From assembly GCA_032209605.1 (NCBI GenBank), contig JASFXZ010000008.1, forward strand, positions 6,510,001-6,574,000: DNA of 64,000 nucleotides, in the 5' to 3' direction. The translations under genes were made by a program, and so were the position numbers. Shown piece by piece: positions 43,701 through 55,700 of this stretch. The DNA comes from Mactromeris polynyma. Its lineage: Eukaryota; Mollusca; Bivalvia; Venerida; Mactridae. Positions within the stretch are counted from its first letter, which is position 1. The number at the start of each line of letters is the position of its first letter. The notes beneath the pieces were generated by a model, which did not search any database, was not told where the DNA came from, and saw only the letters and a program-made list of their open reading frames with translations.

Positions 43701-46700
43701 CTGGAGGAAGGATAGCTGTACATACCTGGGACTACAATCATTACAAGGGACAACTGTTGGCTCACGGATCTGGGGGGACAACTGCTGGTGACATTGGAGG
43801 GCCTGGTACAGTTTTCATTGAAGACAAATTATCTCCCTTTACCTATCAAACCAGGTAAGGATATCAATTCCCGAATTAGGTATCAAATGAAGCAAAAAGT
43901 TGATAAATTATTTTTTTCTATAAATCGTGTGCATGGAGTTATTATCAATGAACTTCGATGCTTGTGGTATTCTTGTAACATAATGTACATTTGATTAGGC
44001 ATTAAATGTGGTGACTATTTCATTTTGCATGTTGCAGATTATACATTGATGGACAAGGATTGGTATTACCTAAGCCAGTTGTGATTAATGAGATTAACCC
44101 AAGACATCTCATTGACTTCACTCAAGGCATAAAGAACACCAACAATGCTCAACTTGACTTTGAACACATCCTTCTAAAACAGAATGTAAGTACATTATAA
44201 TGTTATACAGTAACCGTATATATTCTGGTTTGTGACTCCGGTAAGTAAGTAGTGGTGGTCTTAATGCATATTGTATTGGGAAGTATCTTGGTTATAGTTA
44301 ATTTACTATGATCTCATTATCTGTCAAGAACTGAACGCATGTATTTGTTGCTACAGTGTATTTTCTTTACAAAATACATCTTGATTGAAGCAGCCTCAAT
44401 AAAATGGTTTGTTTCATTTTACAGTGATTCACTTCTTTGAATTTGTTGCATTATTTCTTGATGAATCATAATCAATAAAAAGCTTGCAGTTTTGTTGTTC
44501 TGTAATACATATGATTCATGTATTGTATGTTTTTACAGGCTATGATAGAAATTGCTGCTGGGAGTAAGAACATTAAATCTATAAACCTCGATTATGTGAT
44601 GGGTGATATGACAGGTTATTTACACATGAAAGAAGATCAAACAGCCTATGTTGAATATTCAGAATATTCAGTACTCAGATCTGCTCCACCCATAAACTTC
44701 CAGATAGACAAAGACTCGCATATTTGGCTGTCTGCAGATTTCAAAATTGTTGGGCTAGAGATGCCTGCATTCCAGGTGGGTTACATAAAAACACATGCAA
44801 CTACTTCAATTTGTTTTGTGTGTGTTTTAATGATTGTCTATTTAGTATAATGGGAAGGTCATTGTTGCATGAAATTGTTTCATCAAGTAATGTTTCCTTT
44901 AAGATTGTGAATCTCTGGAAATGCCTTTGGTTGGTCAAAAGCAAAACCTAACATGTTCTCATACATTTATGTTTATTGCCTCTCCTGGCTTACAGATACT
45001 CAGATGAGAGTCTTTCAGATATGCTAGCCTTATAGAAAATATTAACAAATATATGTTGTTTACATACTGTACATAAAGGTGGACACAAAATGGCGAGCTG
45101 TAGCATTTTGCATGAATCATTTCTAATTCAAAAATGTCCAAGAAATGGCTATTATTATGGACAGTAAAACCTCAATAATAAGACCACCCTTGGGATCCTT
45201 GGAAATTGGTCTTAATATGGAGTTGGTCTTAATATTGAGGTTGAATAAAGAGCAAAACTGTGCAAAATGGACTTGATAATTGTTTTCTTAATTTAAAGGT
45301 GGTCTTAAAGTGAGGCTTAAACGTATATCGTCTTTCCATACAAAGCTTAATTGCAAATAACTCTTTGTGTACTACTGGTGTTGTAACAGTTAAGATTTTA
45401 ATTTCATTAGCTTGATGGACAACTTATTGGTGTGATGAATCTGACTCTAGAGGAAAAAAGACAAATGAAAATATCTGATACTGCATCCAATAGTCGAGTT
45501 GTCAATGGTGTGGTTCATACATTCGAAAATGGTAAGTACTTGTCATACTGATAGAACTGAATTCTTTGTTACTTTCTGACTCATAATTGAATATGTTTGA
45601 GATGCTTAGATGAATGCAGATCATATATCCATATACATGTATAGCTGTCAGTTTCATTGTTCTTGCTGTTACTATTTCTGGTAACTTAAAGGCATCATTC
45701 CACTCTAGCCCCTAACACTTTCCCTTTCTACAAATTTGAAATTTATTTTTGAAGAGATTCATGTACACTCTAAGTACAGATATAATACAGACATCATTAA
45801 TTTGATAATATATACTGATATTTGAATATTTTAGGAGTACTTCTCATTGGACGACTAGCAATGCAGGCTGGGTCAGTGATAGACCACACAGATCACTTCA
45901 ACTTTGAAGTTTCTGATACCCACATGAGATACGACTCTAAGATCACAGCTAATAGAATAACAATAGTTGCTGGTAATATACATATGGAAGGAGAAGCATC
46001 ATTTGATACAACAGGTATTGGCTCTGAAGTTGTGAACTGTGAACACTTAAAACTGTTGATGTGCATAAAGTGATGATATCTGCCTTGAATCCTATTAATT
46101 TATTTCTGTAATTTTGGAATTTTAAGAGTCATTATTATTTTACAACTTTGTTCATGAGTAAATGTTCTTGATGCTGTGTATCATCGTCACAGACAGATGT
46201 TGCAATTGCAGATATACTCTTGATCTTTTTAGTGTTCTTTCTTGAATCAATATTAAGCTTAAAGAGATGATGTAATAATGATTGATACGATTGATTTGGT
46301 CATTTACATAAAAGTTGATACTTGATATCGAAGTGCTGATAATAGTTTAAGACTTGATATTGAAGTTCTGAAAGTGATAATATGTTTGTACTTTGTTCAG
46401 CTCGTGGTGGTGAAGGCAATTACACTGCATCTCAAGGTAAACAGATTACTGTAAATGGAACTAATGTAGGTGTTGGAGCAGGACATGGTGGATTTGGTGG
46501 CGGAGCAGATCACGATAATTACAATTCTGGTATGTGTTGGCTTTCATTGTGTATACCCTTGTAGTTAAGTTTGACCTTCTGTATATTTGACTGTCAAGTT
46601 GTTCTAAATTCATTACATTTTCTGTTTAAACTGTTACATCTATCTTAAGCATTCATTTATTAGATATGATATTTTCTTTCTCATGCTTGCTATGTAATGC

Positions 46701-49700
46701 TTGTCCATGCTTACCTATTTAAGCTTATTCATAATCTTTTTTAGCTAAGCCATATGGCTCTTACATCGAACCAAGACATACTGGGAGTAAAGGTGGTGGA
46801 CATGATCCAGGTATGGGTGGAGGTAGAATCAATGTGAAAGTTTCCCGAGGATTCCATCTTGATGGAAATGTTGCCACTTTAGGAGGTTCAGCCACGGGAT
46901 CTAACAGTGGCGGTGGTAGTGGAGGAAGCGTGTATGTCGTCACCCAAAACTTCTCAGGGCATGGTCTGATTGAAGCAACTGGAGGAAATGGTTTTGGTTA
47001 TGGATATGGAGGTGCTGGTGGAAGAATTGCAGTTCATATTCAGTGGTTTAAGGAATACTCTGGTGATATCCATTCTTACGGTGGTTTTGCTGGAACAAAT
47101 ACACCATCAACCCATGACACCAAGAATGGGGCTGGCGGCACCATTTATACCACAGATTCTAATGAAATTGGCCTTGATAAGAAAGAAGTTGAAGTGATAG
47201 ATGGAATCGTAAACTATATTGATGGTTATACCTACCTTTTATTGGACAATGACAACAGAAATCATGTTTTAGGCACAACTATAATGCAGGATGCAAAGAG
47301 TTCACCTCACATATTTGAACTTGATGAGGTAGAAGTAAGGAACCATGCTGTATTGTGGCTTGATACTGATGATTCGGAACTAATAGCTCATAAATTTGAT
47401 GGAGACAGAACAGGTTTAATGCATTTAACAGGCAGTCAGACGGTATATGCTGAATACAAGGAATCCACTAGTGGGTACCTGGTGGCTCCAGTAAGCTTTA
47501 AAGTTGAGGCAGGAACTGAAATCGTATTTCCATCTACGACTATCATACTGGGTACAAGATCTGAATTGAGTGGTCTGTTAACAATGGTACAAAATCTTAC
47601 AGTTGCTGATGGAGCTAATTGTCTCTTTACTTCTACAGCACGCACTGCTCTCATAGAAGCTGGCCAGTATGTTCATCTAACTCAACCTGGTAATATCACT
47701 CTAAGTCACTTAACAATACAGAGAGGTTCTGAGACAACCTTCACTGAGAAAGAAGGATCTAATCTGGTACTTGACCTGACCAAGCTAAGTATAAAGTATG
47801 AAGGACTGATGTGGATGAACAAAGGTACCATCTTCTCTGGTAATGGTGTAGTTGAAAGTCTTGGTATCTTAAATGTAGACTCTATGGGCCATAGTGCAGA
47901 TAATGGTCCTGGATCCGGTGGATCTGATGGTACTGTTGGTTATGGTGGAGCACACGGAGGTCATGGTGGAGCCTCTGAACCTAATGTTGGTGGTACTCCA
48001 CATGATTCTGTCTACAAACCCACACAGCCTGGCAGTGGTGGTGGTAATGGTGATGGTTTAGGTGGCAGAGGTGGCGGTTATCTTCGCTGGGAAATTGGGG
48101 AAACTTTATGGGTTGATGGTGAAATAACACTTGAAGGAGAAGCTGGTCAGAGTGGTAATGCTGGTGGTGGTAGTGGTGGAGGATTGTTTATAGAGACAAT
48201 GAACCTCACTGGATTTGGTCATATAGATTGTCATGGTGGTGCTGGAATAGGTAATGGTGGAGGTGGCTCTGGTGGTAGAATTGGTATTCATATTAACTTC
48301 TTCAATAGATATATTGGTAGATTGAATGTTATTGGAGGACTTGGGACTGGATCATCCCCATCTGGTGCTGCTGGAACAGTGTACCTTCAAGAAAATAACA
48401 GGGGACCACAGTATGCTGACATCAAATATGATAATGTTACTGGAAAAGTTATTGTAACTGCAACTCACAGAAGACTTGAGATCAACAATGATGATATAGA
48501 CAGTCACTTGTATGTTAATCACAAGGAACCTTGGCTGTATACTATGCTGTTTGAAGAAGCTGATCAAGAATATGAATTTGATGAAGCCATGCTGGAAGGT
48601 CACTCAAATATGCTGATTGAATATCCTACTGGTACTGTAGGTGGCACAGGTTTTGCTGTTGAAGTAAAGATTCATCTCTTCCATGGTGACAGAACAGGTG
48701 TTGTTCGAGTAAGAGATAGACAGAGATTGTATGTTGAAGTTATTGAATCTGTTTCCAATGAGACTATTGCTCCATGTAGTTTTAGAATTGACGATGGTGC
48801 TGAAGTATTCATGCCAACAACTACCAATCTAGTTGGATCAAGAACTGTTATGGCAGGTATCATTACTGGTGTAGAAGATATGATGATAAGAGGAGGTGCC
48901 AGTCTCTTCATGTCTACAGCTCAGACTGCTCTGATGGAAAATAGAGAATACGTCATGATGACTACACCTGGTAACTTCACATTTGCCTTCTTGCGTATTA
49001 TGGCTGGCGCTCAAGCTGAATTTAGAGATATTACAGGAGAATGCACCATAACAGTGGCTGAAATGTACGTGAAATATCAAGCACTTCTGCTGATGAACTT
49101 TGTACAAATAGACTCAGCATATGCTCATATAGAAAGTCAAGGTGAAATGAATATGGATGGTGTTGGTTATGGTCCTGAAGATGGTCCTGGTGCAGGATCT
49201 TCTTTGAATGGTAAAACAGGTGTTGGTGCTGGACATGGTGGCTATGGTGGTGGACCTGGTCCTAAATATGGTGGTATCCCTTATAATTCTATCTATGAAC
49301 CTCTTGAAGCAGGCAGTGGTGGTGGAAATGGTGGAGGTGTTGGTGGATCTGGAGGTGGTTATTTGGAATGGAATGTTGGCGATCTAATTGAAGTTAATGG
49401 ATTCTTGACTCTTGCTGGAACTGCTGGTGCTGGTAGTAATGCTGGTGGTGGTAGTGGTGGCAGTGTCCTAATGCATACAACTAACATTACCGGACATGGA
49501 ATCATGGCTGTCAATGGTGGAAATGCTGCTGGAACTGGAGGTGGTGGTTCTGGTGGTAGAATCTCTATCAATTGTAGATTTAGATATACCTATGGTGGTG
49601 AATATCACAACTATGGTGGAGATGGTACTGGTGTAAATCTTGGTTCTCATGCTGGTGCATCCGGTACCACATTCAAAGAAGAGAATCTGAGACCAATAGA

Positions 49701-52700
49701 ATATAGAATGACCAAGTATGATCCTGTACATAACACAACTTTCCTGGATGTGGACCATCATTTGATTCACTCAGATAACAGGTTAAAATATAGTCCTGCA
49801 CCTACCCTTATACAAGATCCTCCTAGAAAATATTATGAATTTGATGAAATGGAAATAACTGGTTCTACATATGCATGGATTTATGGGCCCAATGGTGTAA
49901 ATTGGACTGAACTTGTTGCTCACAAATTTATTGGCGACAAAACAGGACAACTTCATATCCGACCAAAGCAATTAGCAAAAATAGAATATGTTGAATCGGT
50001 ATCAAATAAGACGGAAGCACCAGTGAGTTATATTGTAGATGAAAATGCTGAGGCAATCTTTCCATCTGAAGTTCATATTCATGGTACAAATAGTACATTT
50101 GCTGGTTTGATAACTGGCGTTCACAACTTATATATTGAAGATGGAGCTTGGGTTGAATTCAAAAGTACAGGAAATACCTCTTTCATTGAAAATGGTGAAC
50201 ATTACAGGCAGACTAAACAAGGCCATTTTTCATGGGACCAATTGCATATTAAGAGAAATGGTGATGCAGGCTTTTTAAATGTTACAAATGAACTTCATGT
50301 AGAAACCAGTGAAATCAAAGTGAAATACCAAGGAAATCTGTATATGAATAAGGCTAGAATTAGTAGTACTTATTCCTGGATTGAAAGTGAAGGAACATTC
50401 CACCTAAATGGTCATGGATCTGGTCCTGAGAAGGGCCTTGGAGCTGGATTTACTGACAGAAATAATATTGGTTATGGTGCTGGTCATGGTGGTTATGGTG
50501 GTGGATCTGATCCTGTATCAGCAGCAGAACCGTATGGAAGTATATTTGCACCCAGAGAACCAGGAAGTGGTGGTGGTGATGGTGATGGTGTTGGTGGTAG
50601 TGGAGGTGGTGTTCTTCACTGGGTAACAAGTCATTACTTTGAGCTTCATGGTTTGTTAGCTCTACAAGGTACCAATGGTGAAGGTTCTAAAGCTGCTGGA
50701 GGAAGTGGTGGATCACTACTTATTGAATCAATGAACTTGACTGGTCATGGTGTGATTGATACAGCTGGTGGTAATGGAACAGGTGTTGGTGGTGGTGGTG
50801 CCGGTGGGAGAGCAGCCATACATTGTGAGGTGAGATCATTTATTTTTTTAAGTTTAATGTCAGTAATGCTGGATGTATGAATAGAAATGTAAAATAATTA
50901 TGCAACATAAGGTCCTGACCTATTTTTAATGAAAATTGCCCTCATTCATTGTGGCACTAAACTGCAAGATAATACTTGCATCTTTAGTAACATTGTGTTT
51001 ATTTTTTCCATTTATAGAATTGATGAAGGTGCAGAGCATTTAGCTGTTTAATTTGGTTTAAAGTCTTTGCATCATTTAACTGATGTGTATATTCATAAAA
51101 GATGATAATGATAAATGTGATGTATGGTCATGGATGGTCCATTTAAACCTGTGTCAGTAATCTCTTGTTTACTATCTGTATTAAGCATGCATCCAGATAT
51201 TTTTTTCAGGGTTTTAGTTTGGATAATGAACTGATGGCGGAATCAGTTAATTTACGCAATATAGAAAAACAAGTCAGAAGAAAAAGAACATGTTTTCACA
51301 AACTATTTATTATAAGGATTTATCACCACCTCGTCCTTCATTAATTTAATAAGCAAAATTTATATATCAGGATGAATGAAGTGTTATATTTTTTCAGTGG
51401 AGATACACGTTTGGTGGAAGATTTGTTAACCAGGGTGGACACAGTGGGATCAACACAGCACATAGTCATGCTGCAGCAGCTGGGACATCATTTGTGAAAA
51501 ACAACAAAAGGCCACTGGAATACAGAGTTCTTAAATATCTAAAGGGATCAAACATTACATATTTTGAAGTAGATCACAGGTAAGCGACCAATTGTACTAA
51601 TCTAGTTGCGGAATGATACCAAATTTAGTTATTTTTCACTGTACAAGATTGATAATGTTACTTACATTTATGAATATGCTTGCTTCTTAAAAAAATTCCA
51701 TCATTTTTATGTGCCCGTAATTTGGAGAATTACAAATTATGTGTTAGCCCTGTCTGTCCGTCTGTGCAAATAATCGGTGTCAGATCAATACATCACGAAA
51801 GGATTCTATTCATATTAGGCACACATATAAGTATAGGATAATAAAAGACAGGTGAAGGTGGATTTGGGTTTTGGAGGAGTTATGGACCTTTTGCGACTTG
51901 ATAAATTGGTTTACGATCAATGATGCTTGAAATGGTGTATGGATTGAATTCATTTTGTTTCAAAATTATATAGCCTTTACAAACAAAAAATTATTTTACT
52001 ACTGAGAAACCCATAATGTAACATTATGGACACATCTAGTTTATGCTTGTAATTATGCCCCCCTTCGAAGAAGAGAGGGCATATTGGTTTGCACATGTCG
52101 GTTGGTCCGTAACCTTTTCGTTTCTAATCAATAACTCGAGAACCCCTTGACCTATCATCCTCAAACTTGGTCCACACATTCATCTATGGTAGCAGAGGAA
52201 CCTTATTGATTTTGGGGTCAAGGTCAAAGGGGGCATAATGTTTTACAAACATCTCTTGGTTATTTTGAAGTTTCCGTTAGGAATATATGATATGTTTGCT
52301 TTGCTTCCAGGTACATTCATATGGATAACAAAGGTATTAAATCTCCAGCTGCCACAATGATCATGCAAAATGAAACGGTGAATTATGAGTTTAATGAAAC
52401 GCAAGTAGATGGATTCTCTAGAGTTCTGTTTTATCATCCGAAGCATTCACATGTAAGGGTTGTTATTCATCGTTTCCTTGGTGACAGGAGTGGACAAGTG
52501 CACGTGAGATCTAACCAAACAATATATGTAGAGTATGTGGAGTCAGAATCTAACGTCACAGAAGCACCAGTTAGTTACATTATTGATAATGGTGCAAGCG
52601 TGATCTTCCCAACAGAAGTCCATCTACAAGGCATTAATACAACACTTGATGGATTGATGGCAGGGGTCCATCATTTATATGTGGAAGATGGATGTACATT

Positions 52701-55700
52701 GAGTGTTTCCAGCACAGCCCAAACTGCACAATTTGAGAACTATACATATATTGATTTATCAGAAAAAGGAAACTTCGCCTCACCAACAATCAATGTGAGA
52801 AAAGATGGAATACTTGAATTCAGGAAAATAACAAATGATTTCACCATAATTGCTGCTTTCTTAGAACTTAAATATGGAGGTACAATTTTAATGAACCACG
52901 GTTTTATTCAAGCTGGTGATCTAGATATGGAATCTACAAGTAAATTTAGCCTGGAAGGTCGAGGACATGGTTCCCAGTTAGGACCAGGTACTAACACTGG
53001 TACCATTGGAGGCAGTTACGGTGGTGTTGGAGGTGGTGCTGCTGACTCTAATGCTTATGGCTCACTGTTCGATCCTTACCATCTTGGCAGTGGTGGTGGT
53101 GGTAGTACTGGTGGTGCTGGTGGTGGCTTTGTTAACTTTACCATTGGTAAATCTTTACACATTGATGGATATGTTGATGCTTATGGAGGTGATGCTACAG
53201 GAACTGGTGGTGGTGGTAGTGGAGGTACAATATTCATCAAAGCATACAACATATCAGGTCTGGGAACCTTAGATGTATCTGGAGGAGATGGAAATGGTAC
53301 TGGATATGGTGGTAGTGGTGGTAGAATTGCTGCTCATATTGAAAGTTACAATCTGTATGCTGGTCAATACCTTTCCCATGGTGGTCTTAGTGGTGATAAC
53401 GTTGCACAGAATGCTGGTGGACCAGGAACCATCTATAAGTTTGAATCTAACAGAGGTCCATCATATAGAGAGCTAAAGTATAATCCTAGACTGAATAAAA
53501 CTATGATTGAACCGGAACATAGAAAACTTACCATTGAAAATGGTGACCTTCAAACTACAAATCCTGCTGTTGTTATGGAAGCTGATAGTTACTATTATGA
53601 GTTTGAAGAGGTTCAAGTTGAAGGTTACAGCTATGTACATTTCTATCATCCAAGTACAGTTAGTGTAGTTCAAGTGAAAATCCATGAATTAGCTGGTAAC
53701 AGACAAGGAATGGTGAGAGTACAGAGTAATCAACAACTAATGATTCACTTTGTAGAAGCAACACATACATATCTTGATACACCTTGTGGTTTCCATGTCG
53801 ATCCTGATGGTGAAGTTATACTGCCTTCTACTGTTGTCATGCTTACTGAAAAGACCATTCTCGGAGGACTAATGATTGGTGTAGAAGAACTAATACTTGA
53901 GAGAAATGCTGAACTGATCATTGACAAAGATGCTGGAACTCTTGCTGTTGCTAATATAACACTAGGAAATATGCAGATTCAAAGTCCAGGAGTATTTGAT
54001 GTGTCAGAGATATCCATTAACAACCTCGGACAATTTACAATAGACATGAACCCTACCAATGTTGTGCTGAAGTCCGGAGTATTAAAAGTTTGTAATGGGG
54101 GTAAACTAAATACAAACGCACGTATTGTTAATATCGATGCAGCAATTCTGAATATTGAATATGGGGGGTTGATTGATGGGACAGGTCAAGGTTATCTTAA
54201 ACAAGAAGGTCCAGGGAAAGGACTCAGTGGTACCCACTCTGCTGGTGGTGGAGGACATGCTAGTAAAGGTAAGACCTGTTTTAAAACATTATTTAACATT
54301 CTTCCTGAAGGTGACATTTTGAATTTTAAATGACACAATATTCATACAGCACATTATGATTGTACATTATATTTGTACCTGCCATTACAGGTGGAAACAG
54401 TATACATGGTAATGGTGGTGGTTCTGCATATGGTAACACCGACTGTTCTGGTGAGAAGTACTATGGCAGTGGTGGAGGTGGTGAACATGGTGGTGCTGGT
54501 GGCAGTTATATAGAAGTCACAATTGGAACTGTGAGTTATTGTATTGTGCGGTGTTTATTCATACAATCTGTCCAGTTCTTCAGCAATTACATCAGCTTTT
54601 CTCTTTCAGATTCACACTATTCACTGTACATATAATACTGTTGAATAACATTATCCATGCAATCAGGCAGATAAAATATTTAACTTAGAATATATGGAAA
54701 CTGAACATAGAATATTTTTAGCATAATTTGTGGTTTCCTGCTTTTGAGTGTAAAGGAAAGTATGTATTATGTGTTCAGATGTATTGATGTGAATGTTTCT
54801 TATTCATATTCTTGACTTAACAATGCAAGTTTGTGTTGTTTTTCTTCAGAAATTGAGTGTTTATGGAAGCATCTTGGTATCAGGAGCAGATGGTATCTCT
54901 GGTAACTATAGAAGTGGTGGTGGAAGTGGTGGAATCATCAAGATAACCACACCCATATTTACTGGTAGAGGTACACTAGCCAGTCATGGTGGTCAGGGAT
55001 ACAGGGGCACTTACAATAAAGTTACAGTTGGTATGTATGTTTCCTACAGCAAATACTTTCATGGAAATCAATACCTTCATCATCACATTACATCAATGAA
55101 ATGAAACAGAGACTGTGCAATAGTTGTAATTCAGTAGTCAAATGTATAAATTTGTGTAGTATTCAAACATATATCACCCTGCAAACTTCTGCTGCCCTGT
55201 CATAATACCAAATTCGCTTGTTCAAAAGCATGCCTTTATATTTGTATTTATTAAAAAATAAATCACAGAAAGTTGAGACAGCATGAACATATTTTTACGC
55301 ATTAACAGATTCAAAGGTTTTTATAAATACAATTTGACAATATATTTAACACACTTGACAGTAGCCTTTTTTCAAATCAATGGCCGTCTTTAGCTTATCA
55401 ATACCCTGATTTACAAATCTTCCACCAAATGTCTATCTCCACTGAAAAAATGGAATACAAACTAGATATCCTTATTTATATATTTTATGTTTACAGGCAA
55501 TGGAGGAGGTGCAGGTGGAAGAATATGCATTAATCTTACAGAACAATATCGATTCTGGGGAACTCTCACAGCTATTGGTGGTGAAAGTGTTACTTACCAT
55601 GGATCCCCTGGTACAGTATGGGTCCAGTCTACTGTAGGTGCAGATGCAATATCACATCTATGGGTTGATCATAAGAGCAGGCCATTAGATTGCAGTAGCT

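Noticed and set aside
53006..53272. Plus-strand frames rich in Val/Leu/Met overlapping modules (also near 3445, 8139, 50408)
   Set aside because: They are +1/+2 shadows of GGT-rich coding sequence; the glycine frame has conserved motifs and splice-phase support.
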